A DNA stretch of 64,000 nucleotides from Acinetobacter sp. TR3 (GTDB taxonomy: Bacteria > Pseudomonadota > Gammaproteobacteria > Pseudomonadales > Moraxellaceae): the NCBI RefSeq assembly GCF_027105055.1, contig NZ_CP114264.1, positions 682,001 through 746,000 on the forward strand. The letters are read 5' to 3'. A program made the position numbers and the translations under genes. Numbering within the stretch: position 1 is the stretch's first letter; every line of letters starts with the position of its first letter. The notes under the pieces are model-generated. The model was given only the letters and a program-made list of their open reading frames with translations. It was not told the DNA's origin and searched no databases. Below, piece after piece: positions 47,266-55,952 of the stretch.

Positions 47266-47442
47266 ATGTTAAATTGCGGTTATGTGGCAGAGGGAATAGA
47301 GTTTGATAGAATTAATGTCTTTACTTCATCATCGAATACTCCACAGAATTACCTTAATCCAGCAATAGAAGCAGGGTTGATTCAACGTATCATTCCAGAC
47401 AAACCAAAAAGTCCGAAGCTAGGATATAGATTGAGTTTATAA
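47266..47442 (+). pseudogene. C-terminal winged-helix remnant of an AlbA/Fic-type protein
   Basis: This 58-residue frame ends with NTPQNYLNPAIEAGLIQRIIPDKPKSPKLGYRLSL, the typical C-terminal winged helix of AlbA-type ATP-binding or Fic-family proteins, with no catalytic part. Upstream sequence in another frame (VNVYDTDQATVQDGDYV) has no partner either. I read it as a decayed fragment. The rest of 47116-47615 holds no supported gene. Confidence 0.6.
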
Positions 47443-47615
47443 AGTTAAGTGGCTCAATCCCAAATAAGCTACTAGATTGGTTGAAAAGCAACCAATCAAA
47501 ATAAAAATAAGAGGTACTTGAAATTGGACAAAATATGGACGTTATTTGCGCCTATATTACGCCTAAAAAATTGAAAATTTTAATTAAGTTTTTGATTTAA
47601 ATTATAAATAAAATT

Positions 47616-47816
47616 TCACTTGTCCAATCCATCAAAGGGAGATTTTTTCTTTAAGCTCTCGTATCTCTTGCATAGTGAATAGTCTAGCATGATTGATTTT
47701 GGACGTTTAATGACACCTTTGACAGCATAGGTAGGATCAACATCTGCTAGTCCTTTCAAAATGCAAGCCAGCATAATCATCCTGAGAGTTGTAATTTCAT
47801 TAGAAAATGCCCTCAT
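47616..47816 (-). pseudogene. Integrase fragment beside the intact integrase
   Basis: The 66-residue frame contains DPTYAVKGVIKRPK, closely matching DPTYAVRDVIKRPR at residues ~199-212 of the adjacent integrase; YSLCKRYESL then parallels LTKEERYKAR. No catalytic residues are present. It begins 8 bp past the integrase stop on the same strand, so it is a remnant of a second related integrase. Confidence 0.75.
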
Positions 47817-47824
47817 TAACAGTT

Positions 47825-49051
47825 TTATTTACAGGCTAAGTCTCTCCAACTGTCAACAATGTCAGCCCAGTCTTGCATCATTTTCCGTCTTTGTTTTAGA
47901 TGTTTTGAATGATCATAAGAGGCTTTAGTTTTATTGGATTCGGCATGTGCTAATTGTTTCTCTATCCACGCTTCCTCGTAATCCTTTTCATATAGTAATG
48001 TTGATGCTGTGGCTCTAAAGTCATGAGTAGTTACATCTTTAAGACCGATATACTCCAGCATGCTATTTAAAGTTGATGGTGAAAGCATCCCACTACTCTT
48101 TTTGCTAAAAATAGCAGGGAACACCAGAATGCCATCACCTGATATTTCATGCTGCTGTCGTAAAACCTTATATGCTTGATCTGAAATTGGTAGTACGTGG
48201 ATTCTAGCTTTCTTCATCACTTCAATTGGAAATGTAATTAATCTTGATTCAAAGTCTACCCATGACCATTGCATCTTCCTGATTTCTACAGCGCGCAGCA
48301 TTGTGTATAAGAGAATAAAGCCTGCATTCTTCACAGTTTGTGTGCCATTGTATTTAGGTAGACTTGTTCTTGCTTTATATCGCTCTTCTTTCGTTAATGC
48401 TCTTGCATGATTGACACGAGGACGTTTAATTACATCACGTACTGCATAAGTAGGATCATTCTCAGCACGAAGCGTTGCTATAGCATATCGAATAACACTA
48501 CCAACAAATCTTCTGTTCTCAAGTGCGGCAGAAGCACCAGTAAATCTTCCTTTTGATTCTTTTACAATTCGATCTACAGTGTTATCAATTACTTTAAGCA
48601 CATCTGCTGCTGTTACCTCGTTTACATTCTTCTTCCCAATCACAGGTGAAATATCTTTTTCTAAAGCAATATCAAACTTCTCTTGATATGTTTCAGATTT
48701 TGAACACATTCGTTTCAGTTTAAATTCAGCAGCAATTGAATCGAAAGTATTGGTTGATTCGGCTAATGATTTGGCTTTGATATTTTTTCGATCTTCAACA
48801 GGGTGTATACCTTTTGCTAGTTTTGCTCTCATTTGTTCTTTTAAAGAACGAGCCTCAGCTAGACTAATAGAAGGGTATTCCCCTAAGCTCATTGATGATT
48901 CTTTGCCCTGAAAAACAAATTTGAATCGCCATACCTTAGCACCAGTCGGTCTAATCTCTATATATAGTCGATCAGAGTCTAGTAGCCTATATAATTTATC
49001 TTTTGGTTTCAGACTCTTAATTTTGACATCAGAAAGTTTTGTAGTAGCCAT
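47825..49051 (-). CDS. P4-type tyrosine integrase
   Basis: The 408-residue recombinase has the N-terminal Arm-DNA-binding domain (LSDVKIKSLKP, ..LYIEIRPTGAKVWRFKFVFQGKESSMSLGEYPSISLAEAR), a SAM-like core-binding domain, and the catalytic domain with R253 (MLRAVEIRKMQW), H343-x2-R346 (HDFRATAS), H369 and Y379 (ASYDH). It should excise and integrate the island. It is transcribed inward and the paired TTACCCG sites lie 23 bp upstream of its start, a usual place for arm sites and autoregulation. Confidence 0.95.
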   Translation of the reverse strand: MATTKLSDVKIKSLKPKDKLYRLLDSDRLYIEIRPTGAKVWRFKFVFQGKESSMSLGEYPSISLAEARSLKEQMRAKLAKGIHPVEDRKNIKAKSLAESTNTFDSIAAEFKLKRMCSKSETYQEKFDIALEKDISPVIGKKNVNEVTAADVLKVIDNTVDRIVKESKGRFTGASAALENRRFVGSVIRYAIATLRAENDPTYAVRDVIKRPRVNHARALTKEERYKARTSLPKYNGTQTVKNAGFILLYTMLRAVEIRKMQWSWVDFESRLITFPIEVMKKARIHVLPISDQAYKVLRQQHEISGDGILVFPAIFSKKSSGMLSPSTLNSMLEYIGLKDVTTHDFRATASTLLYEKDYEEAWIEKQLAHAESNKTKASYDHSKHLKQRRKMMQDWADIVDSWRDLACK

Positions 49052-49073
49052 TGAGAGTATTTTGAATGAAATG

Positions 49074-49092
49074 TTACCCGTATTATTACCCG
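49074..49092 (+). repeat. Right-edge paired TTACCCG repeat of the island
   Basis: TTACCCG at 49074-49080 and 49086-49092, the same 12-bp spacing as at 28105-28123, followed by TTTTTATAAGG and AAAAGGCACT. With the left copy it marks the probable island boundaries, about 21 kb apart. Confidence 0.65.
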
Positions 49093-49858
<766 letters not shown>

Positions 49859-50122
49859 ATGTCTCTTTATATTACTGATGAATGCATTAACTGTGATGTT
49901 TGTGAGCCAGTATGCCCCAATGAAGCCATTTATATGGGGGAATTGATTTATGAAATTAACCCTGCACTTTGTACAGAGTGCATTGGGCATCATGATCAGC
50001 CACAGTGTCAGTTATTTTGTCCAGTTGATTGTATTCCGCTTGATCCTCAGCATGTCGAGTCACAAGATGAGTTGATGGCAAAATATAAAAAATTAACTGC
50101 ACAAAAAAATGCGAGCAATTAA
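49859..50122 (+). CDS. YfhL-type 2[4Fe-4S] ferredoxin
   Basis: The 87-residue protein has two clusters: ITDECINCDVCEPVCPNEAI and the second with TECIGHHDQPQCQLFCPVDCI, showing the YfhL spacing (CxxCx8+CxxxCP). It transfers electrons to unknown partners. It starts directly at the coaD stop, a common coaD-ferredoxin pairing in this group. Confidence 0.93.
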   Translation: MSLYITDECINCDVCEPVCPNEAIYMGELIYEINPALCTECIGHHDQPQCQLFCPVDCIPLDPQHVESQDELMAKYKKLTAQKNASN

Positions 50123-50148
50123 TTTCTAACTTTGATAATATGCGCCAC

Positions 50149-50502
<354 letters not shown>

Positions 50503-50521
50503 AAAATTTTTGAAATTGTGC

Positions 50522-50550
50522 TTGACGTGTGTATTGAAAGTTAAGATAAT
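50522..50550 (+). promoter_or_regulatory. Promoter of tRNA-Met copy 1
   Basis: TTGACG (50522-50527), 17 bp, GATAAT (50545-50550), 15 bp before the tRNA. Confidence 0.75.
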
Positions 50551-50565
50551 GCGCCCACAGTTTTC

Positions 50566-50642
50566 GGCTATGTAGCTCAGTTGGTTAGAGCACCGCACTC
50601 ATAATGCGGGGGTCACAAGTTCAAGTCTCGTCATAGCCACCA
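50566..50642 (+). tRNA. tRNA-Met (CAT), copy 1
   Basis: The 77-mer starts GGCTATGTAGCTCAG, has CTCATAA in the anticodon loop and ends TCATAGCCACCA with an encoded CCA. The acceptor stem pairs fully. The pattern is that of elongator tRNA-Met; the initiator-specific unpaired 1-72 end is absent. Confidence 0.92.
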
Positions 50643-50649
50643 TTTTATA

Positions 50650-50680
50650 GACCACGCTCCTGCGTGGTCTTTTTTTATTT
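50650..50680 (+). terminator. Terminator after tRNA-Met copy 1
   Basis: GACCACGC, loop TCCT, GCGTGGTC then seven T. Confidence 0.92.
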
Positions 50681-50793
50681 GAACTTTTTTTAATTAATTT
50701 TTTTGTTTGAGAGAAGATTTGTTGAAAAGTAATCAAATAAAAATTAAAAGCACAAAAACTGTTCATATGTTTCATGTTTTCAATGTCATACAC

Positions 50794-50822
50794 TTGACCT
50801 GTTATGTAGAACACTAGATAAT
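50794..50822 (+). promoter_or_regulatory. Promoter of tRNA-Met copy 2
   Basis: TTGACC (50794-50799), 17 bp, GATAAT (50817-50822), 15 bp before the tRNA; same geometry as copy 1. Confidence 0.75.
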
Positions 50823-50837
50823 GCGCACACAGTTTAC

Positions 50838-50914
50838 GGCTATGTAGCTCAGTTGGTTAGAGCACCGCACTCATAATGCGGGGGTCACAAGTTCAAGTCT
50901 CGTCATAGCCACCA
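50838..50914 (+). tRNA. tRNA-Met (CAT), copy 2
   Basis: Identical to copy 1 over 77 bp. The flanks (CGCACACAGTTT before, ATTTTATAGACCACG after) are also near-identical, so promoter, gene and terminator were duplicated together. Confidence 0.92.
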
Positions 50915-50920
50915 TTTTAT

Positions 50921-50949
50921 AGACCACGCTCCTGCGTGGTTTTTTTTAT
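50921..50949 (+). terminator. Terminator after tRNA-Met copy 2
   Basis: ACCACGC, loop TCCT, GCGTGGT then eight T. Confidence 0.9.
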
Positions 50950-51132
50950 GTGCTTTTATTGGCTACTCGACCTGCTAAGCATCAACTGAATATTATTTAT
51001 AGATTCAAGATAAAAAAGTATAGCCATCAGGTTTTCTGATGGCTTCAGTTGATTAGCTTTAATGTGATTGAATTAGAAAATTAAAGAGATATATTGATTT
51101 AATCTCAATATATCTCAGCAGAAAAATAATAA

Positions 51133-52164
51133 TTATAAATGCTTTTCAATCGTCGCTAGAGTTTGATGACTTTCATAAAAAGGTTTTACGATCATGGTGA
51201 TAATAGGTTCTAATACGCCATGTTCATCTAAGGCTACAACGACTTTAGGATAAAAACGTACAGCTTCATTTTGAAGATCTGACTCTTCAATCCCAATCGC
51301 AGCAAATACATCCTCTAAACTTTCGTCTTCATAAAAATCATAAAAGACTTTTACGCCGTATAGAATAAGATCTTGAATATAGGAAGACTGACGTAGCTCT
51401 TTCCAGTATTCATAAATCATTACAAAGAATTCTTCAACATCCAAAGGTGTGACTTGTTTGGTGTATTCAGATAAAGGTTTAGCTTTATTATCTTCCCAGA
51501 TATTACGTGCCAAGCTCTCTAAGTCATCGTTTGAAAGTAAGCTTAAATCGGCAAGTTGTTCTTGGATAAAGCGAGCAATACTTTCTTCGATTTTCTGTTC
51601 AATGCGTTGTTGTTGACGATGTGAAAAAGTCTTTAGTTTCTGCTGCCACTGATATTTGCTTTCAGAAATTTGTTCTTCATCAGATTGTGAAAATAATTTT
51701 GGTAATTTATTTTGTAAAGTTGTGGTTGCAATATATTGGCATAATTGCTGAATTGAAGGGCTTTCTTTCAAGAAGTGGTTTAAATAATGTCGAATATTTT
51801 CTAATTCGAGAAATTTAGATAACCACATTTCAAATTGGTGATCTGAAAAAACATCTTCTAAATGTGCTGAAGACTGTAAAGAAAAAACATGCAAGCGTTG
51901 AGCAATTTCACCAATAAACTCTAATAGCCCAGCACCAAGCTGCATTTCAAAGGCATAACGCTTAACAACGGCTTGGATTTGTTCAAGCTCTATCACTTCT
52001 TTCAGTTTGATATTTGGTGCATGTTGTAGAAACAACTGAATAAACTGCTGAAAGAACTCAGGAGAAAGCTGTGTAGTAAGCTGATTTTTATAAAATGCCA
52101 CTTGCTCAAGCATAAGTGCTTGAGCAAGTAATTGTGACTTTTCAGAAACAATTTTTTCAGTCAT
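51133..52164 (-). CDS. Uncharacterised protein overlapping nadE
   Basis: Starting at the ATG at 52162-52164 (MTEKIVSEKSQ) gives 343 residues. It is largely helical and acidic with no recognised motif; EYWKELRQSSYIQDLILYGVKVFYDFYEDESLEDVFAAIGIEESDL near the end stands out. The longer frame upstream lies inside nadE and is a shadow. The 8-bp overlap with the nadE stop implies coupling, so it may have a linked role, but I do not recognise the family. Confidence 0.75.
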   Translation of the reverse strand: MTEKIVSEKSQLLAQALMLEQVAFYKNQLTTQLSPEFFQQFIQLFLQHAPNIKLKEVIELEQIQAVVKRYAFEMQLGAGLLEFIGEIAQRLHVFSLQSSAHLEDVFSDHQFEMWLSKFLELENIRHYLNHFLKESPSIQQLCQYIATTTLQNKLPKLFSQSDEEQISESKYQWQQKLKTFSHRQQQRIEQKIEESIARFIQEQLADLSLLSNDDLESLARNIWEDNKAKPLSEYTKQVTPLDVEEFFVMIYEYWKELRQSSYIQDLILYGVKVFYDFYEDESLEDVFAAIGIEESDLQNEAVRFYPKVVVALDEHGVLEPIITMIVKPFYESHQTLATIEKHL

Positions 52165-53782
52165 TCGCGGTCCATCCATTGACGATAGGGTAGCGTCGTT
52201 CGCGACTGAAAGCACGTGAACTAATACGTGGGCCAATTGCACCCTGACGACGCTTGTATTCATTACGATCAACTAAGCGTATTACTTTTTCAACCACTTC
52301 AGCTTCGTAGCCTTTTGCAATAATGTCTGCTTGGCTAAGATCTTCTTCGATATAAGCGTACAGAATTGCATCAAGTACATCATAAGCAGGTAAAGAGTCT
52401 TGGTCTGTTTGATCAGGACGCAGCTCCGCTGAAGGTGGGCGAGTAATGACACGCTCAGGGATCACAGGTGTTTCACTTAATGTATTACGGTATTTTGCTA
52501 ATTCGAAGACGATGGTTTTATAGACATCTTTTAATACAGAGAAGCCACCAACCATATCACCATAGAGTGTGCAATAACCGACTGAAATTTCAGACTTGTT
52601 ACCTGTTGAAAGTACAAGGTTGCCAAACTTATTTGATAAACCCATGAGTAAAGTACCACGGGTACGTGCCTGTAAATTTTCTTCAGTTGCGTCAGCAGGT
52701 GTATTTCCAAAGAATGGGAATAGGGTCTGCATGAAGCTATTTACGATTGGGTGAATCTCTGCAATACCGAAAGTTACGCCCATGCGACGTGCTTGTTCTG
52801 TTGCATCTTCTACACTCATTTGAGAGGTGTAAGTATAAGGCATCATCACGGCTTGTACTTTATCAGCACCAATCGCATCAACAGCAATAGCAAGTGTCAA
52901 GGCTGAATCGATTCCACCCGATAAGCCCAAGATCACACCTGGGAATCCTGAGCGTTGTACGTAGTCACGTGTTGCCATGACCAATGCTTGATAGATTTCG
53001 GCAAAAGTATCTAAAGTTGGAATTGCATTAGCAGTTTTAAACTGTTTTTGCTCTGCATCATATTCAGTCACATAAACAGATTCTTGAAAACTAGGTGCTT
53101 GTAATGCAAGTTCGCCATTTTTGTTACTGACAAAACTTGAACCATCAAAAATAAGATCGTCCTGTCCACCCACTTGATTGACATAAACAATATTTAGATT
53201 CAGTTGTTTTGCGAGTTCATTTAATGTTTGGATGCGATGCTGTGGTTTGCCGACTTCATACGGAGAAGCATTTAAGACAAGCACCGTTTCAACATTCAGT
53301 TGGCTAAGTTGTTTGACGGTATTCAGTGACCAAACATCTTCACAAATCAGTACACCAAACTTATGACCTAAATACTCAAAAACGAGATGTTGATGACCAT
53401 CTTGGAAATAACGTTTTTCATCAAAGACGCCATAATTTGGTAAGTTCTGTTTGTTGTATATTCCTAAAACTTGCCCATCTTTAATCACTGCGGCTGAGTT
53501 GTAACGGTGACCATCTTCTGTTTGGTGAACAAAACCAAACACCATAACGATATCTTTCACTTCACTTAATTGAGCGAACGCTTTTTGAGTGCGTTTTTGT
53601 AAATTCGGGCGAAGTAATAAATCTTCAGCTGGGTAACCTAGCGTAGAAAGTTCAGGGAAGATGATTAGATCAGCCTGTTGTTGTTTCGCTAAATTTGCTT
53701 GCTCAACCATCTTTTGAGTATTTGCGTCAATATTGCCAATATGCGGAGAAAATTGAGCAAGGGCAATTTTAAAATTTTTCAT
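52157..53782 (-). CDS. nadE: Glutamine-dependent NAD+ synthetase NadE
   Basis: The 541-residue two-domain enzyme has an N-terminal nitrilase-type amidase with IIFPELSTLGYPAEDL (Glu), GIYNKQNLPNYGVFDE (Lys) and FGVLICEDVW (Cys), then an ammonia-dependent synthetase with LGLSGGIDSALTLAI (ATP pyrophosphatase P-loop), SNKFGNLVLSTGNKSE and RPPSAELRPDQTDQDSLPAYD. It amidates deamido-NAD+. Single-chain glutamine use is seen in many proteobacteria. Confidence 0.96.
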   Translation of the reverse strand: MKNFKIALAQFSPHIGNIDANTQKMVEQANLAKQQQADLIIFPELSTLGYPAEDLLLRPNLQKRTQKAFAQLSEVKDIVMVFGFVHQTEDGHRYNSAAVIKDGQVLGIYNKQNLPNYGVFDEKRYFQDGHQHLVFEYLGHKFGVLICEDVWSLNTVKQLSQLNVETVLVLNASPYEVGKPQHRIQTLNELAKQLNLNIVYVNQVGGQDDLIFDGSSFVSNKNGELALQAPSFQESVYVTEYDAEQKQFKTANAIPTLDTFAEIYQALVMATRDYVQRSGFPGVILGLSGGIDSALTLAIAVDAIGADKVQAVMMPYTYTSQMSVEDATEQARRMGVTFGIAEIHPIVNSFMQTLFPFFGNTPADATEENLQARTRGTLLMGLSNKFGNLVLSTGNKSEISVGYCTLYGDMVGGFSVLKDVYKTIVFELAKYRNTLSETPVIPERVITRPPSAELRPDQTDQDSLPAYDVLDAILYAYIEEDLSQADIIAKGYEAEVVEKVIRLVDRNEYKRRQGAIGPRISSRAFSRERRYPIVNGWTAND

Positions 53783-54371
53783 TCAAACCTAATCCTAAGT
53801 CTTAACAAGTGCTGATATACAAGATTTTGATTTATATAAGTATAGTTTTAAAAACGTTTGTATATCATGGTGCTAAACATTCTGCATCTTAAAGAAAAAT
53901 GACAAGTTCACTAATATATACTAAATGCACATTTTTCTGCGTAAAAATAACAAGTTTTTCTGTATAAAATACGAAGATCTATGGATCAATCTGTGTATTT
54001 GAAGTTATCCATATCAATCTATTGGGCAAAAATTTCAAAATTTAGTGCTTTTGTATAATTTTTCATTTCATCTTTTCATACTCTGGTGACAGATTAATTA
54101 CAGCAAATACAGATTTTTTAATACGCTAGACCTATTCAATCACTGATAGAATTCGCAAAAAAGATTAATTTATTGAGTGGTTTATTATTTTTAAAATAAA
54201 TAAATTCAATGTTTTATGTCTTTGTGATTGTTTTTTATACCATTCGTCGGGTAAATCTATTTATTGCTTGAGTGTACGCGTGTACACTGCTATTATCCTA
54301 ATCAATGTGAACATGTGTACACTGTAATTTAAATCAAGTATGTGAGTAACATACAAAAAGAGGTAACGAAT
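53783..54371. other. 589-bp AT-rich intergenic region with GTGTACACTG sites
   Basis: No supported gene up to 54371. Near its right end, GTGTACACTG occurs at 54280-54289 and again at 54315-54324, 35 bp apart, within palindromic context (AGTGTACGCGTGTACACT at the first). These look like an operator pair for the small genes that follow. The rest shows no hairpin or RNA I recognise. Confidence 0.6.
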
Positions 54372-54464
54372 ATGTCAATTTTATTATTTCCTGTGGTTGC
54401 ATTTGGCTTGGCAGTTGTTGTTGGTCGTATTGGTACAGTGATGTTTCAAGAGCAAGACAAATAA
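54372..54464 (+). CDS. 30-residue predicted membrane protein, paralogue of the next
   Basis: The frame reads MSILLFPVVAFGLAVVVGR, then IGTVMFQEQDK. GAGGTAACGAAT lies upstream, so GAGG is a usable Shine-Dalgarno. It is one transmembrane helix with a short polar tail. The neighbouring gene has the same LFPV-x-AFGLA-x-x-VGRIGT pattern, so real translation is likely. Function unknown. Confidence 0.7.
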   Translation: MSILLFPVVAFGLAVVVGRIGTVMFQEQDK

Positions 54465-54518
54465 ACTTTAGATTTAATCAGTCAGTTAAGAATTTCCTAT
54501 ATTCAAGAGGTTAGAGTG

Positions 54519-54689
54519 ATGATGATTTCAACCATTTTATTTCCAGTAATTGCCTTTGGATTGGCAATTGGTGTGGGGCGTATTGGTACAATTATCATGG
54601 ATGATATACGCAAAGATACGGATTTTACGACGAATATGGACAGCCGCCATGAACTTAAATCTAAAATGCGCAAAGGTTCTGTTGCATAA
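54519..54689 (+). CDS. 56-residue predicted membrane protein, paralogue of the previous
   Basis: The frame begins MMISTILFPVIAFGLAIGV, GRIGTIIM and continues with a charged tail (DDIRKDTDFTTNMDSRHELK..MRKGSVA). AGAGG lies 8 bases before the first ATG. The helix aligns with the 30-residue protein 55 bp upstream, differing mainly by the extended tail. The pair probably forms one operon ended by the 54713 terminator. Function unknown. Confidence 0.7.
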   Translation: MMISTILFPVIAFGLAIGVGRIGTIIMDDIRKDTDFTTNMDSRHELKSKMRKGSVA

Positions 54690-54712
54690 AGCAGATTGCG
54701 AATTTCTAACTT

Positions 54713-54746
54713 AAAAGCCCTGTCATTTATTTCACAGGGCTTTTTT
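54713..54746 (+). terminator. Terminator after the small membrane-protein pair
   Basis: AAAAGCCCTGT, 10-base loop, ACAGGGCTTTTTT; also faces the next minus-strand gene. Confidence 0.9.
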
Positions 54747-55278
54747 ATTGGTTCAAAATAATATTTGGAATCTTCTTTAAAAAAATATCTCGTGCAATAT
54801 CACCTTGTTGTTCAATGTTGTAACTGGTGAAAGTCTTGGTTTGAATAAAGTGATAATGATAGGGATTATACTTTTTAAAACTAAGATAGTAGCCTGTCTG
54901 TAACAACATTCCTTTTAAGATGACATTGGTTTTTTGCTGAAATTGCAAGATGTGGGCCAATTCATGAATAAAAATTGCCTGAAGATCTAATGAACATTTT
55001 GAGTAATCTTGGTAAAAATGTTGTTTATGTACAAATAGATTGCCGTTTGGCGCCATAAAAATATTCAATGGCTGCCACGGTAAATAAGGAATATTAAAGA
55101 TTTTTACTGCATGATAATCAATCAGATCACCGAATACAGATTGAGCGAGTGCAACTTCGCCATCAGTTAAGCCACGCCATTTAAATTCATTCATGTTAAG
55201 AAAAACAATCAGAAATGATATGAGCAGAGAGGGAATAGCGTGCAATGATTCGAATAATTTCATCTGATTCAAATTCAA
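54745..55278 (-). CDS. Small HExxH zincin-like protein
   Basis: The 177-residue protein has an N-terminal hydrophobic segment (AIPSLLISFLIVFLNMN), a signal or anchor, and FIHELAHILQFQQ (HExxH) near residue 105, a metallopeptidase-type zinc site. Surrounding text, GLTDGEVALAQSVFGDLIDYHAVKIF and MAPNGNLFVHKQHFYQD, resembles DUF4157-like or Vgr-associated zincins of Acinetobacter. Activity is not shown, and the third ligand (perhaps YNIEQQGDIARD) is unclear. Confidence 0.75.
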   Translation of the reverse strand: MNLNQMKLFESLHAIPSLLISFLIVFLNMNEFKWRGLTDGEVALAQSVFGDLIDYHAVKIFNIPYLPWQPLNIFMAPNGNLFVHKQHFYQDYSKCSLDLQAIFIHELAHILQFQQKTNVILKGMLLQTGYYLSFKKYNPYHYHFIQTKTFTSYNIEQQGDIARDIFLKKIPNIILNQ

Positions 55279-55471
55279 TTCATAATTTGTTTAATACCAT
55301 AGCAAATAGTTTAATTAGAAAACCAATTTTTGATTGCGCTTAGTTTTGTAATTGTTGCGATGCGATTCAATTTTTTGATTTTAGTTCATTAAAAGTTAAA
55401 TAGTTTTAAATCTCATACATAATCTTAATTTGATTCTAATTTTATAAAATTTGATGACCCATTAAAAAGCA

Positions 55472-55497
55472 AAAACCCCAATTAGAACTGGGGTTTT
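55472..55497 (-). terminator. Terminator overlapping the hemJ 3' end
   Basis: AAAACCCCA, 8-base loop, TGGGGTTTT. On the minus strand the first arm is the coding sequence for the last residues (KPQ) of HemJ, with the stop codon in the loop, and the second arm runs into T residues. Confidence 0.87.
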
Positions 55498-55934
55498 ACA
55501 ACAACAAGGATGACGACTGTAAATAGGATGAGAGTCGGCATTTCATTAAAAAAACGCCAAAACTTGTGTGACTTATAATGAGCGTTACCAATCAATTTCT
55601 TGCGATAATAACCGCAAATAAAGTGGTATATGACCAATAAACCCACCAGACCGACTTTAAGATAGAACCATAAAGCTTCATGGTAGTGTCGGGTTGCATC
55701 ACCCCAATCGACAAGGAAGTGGGCAGTAATGAGTGTGGCAATCATAGATGGCCACATAATACCGCGATACAACTTGCGTTCCATCACCTCAAAGCGTTGA
55801 TGACTAACGGCATCTTCACTCATAGCATGGTAGACATAAAGCCGGGGTAAGTAGAACAATGCAGCGAACCAGCAAACCACGGCAATAATATGTAATGCTT
55901 TTACCCATAAGAAAGCATCAGAAGGTGCATCCAT
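55482..55934 (-). CDS. hemJ: Protoporphyrinogen oxidase HemJ (CopD-fold membrane protein)
   Basis: The 150-residue, four-helix membrane protein matches HemJ: WVKALHIIAVVCWFAALFYLPRLYVYH (helix 1 with the haem His), MERKLYRGIMWPSMIATLITAHFL, WFYLKVGLVGLLVIYH and FFNEMPTLILFTVVILVVVKP. It converts protoporphyrinogen IX in the haem pathway, the later counterpart of hemA in this window. It stands 18 bp from fabB and ends in a terminator. Confidence 0.92.
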   Translation of the reverse strand: MDAPSDAFLWVKALHIIAVVCWFAALFYLPRLYVYHAMSEDAVSHQRFEVMERKLYRGIMWPSMIATLITAHFLVDWGDATRHYHEALWFYLKVGLVGLLVIYHFICGYYRKKLIGNAHYKSHKFWRFFNEMPTLILFTVVILVVVKPQF

Positions 55935-55952
55935 CGATAATCCTAGGTGGGA

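Noticed and set aside
53783..54371. TTATCCATA as a DnaA box in the nadE upstream region
   Set aside because: A single imperfect match in AT-rich DNA is expected by chance; no cluster of boxes.
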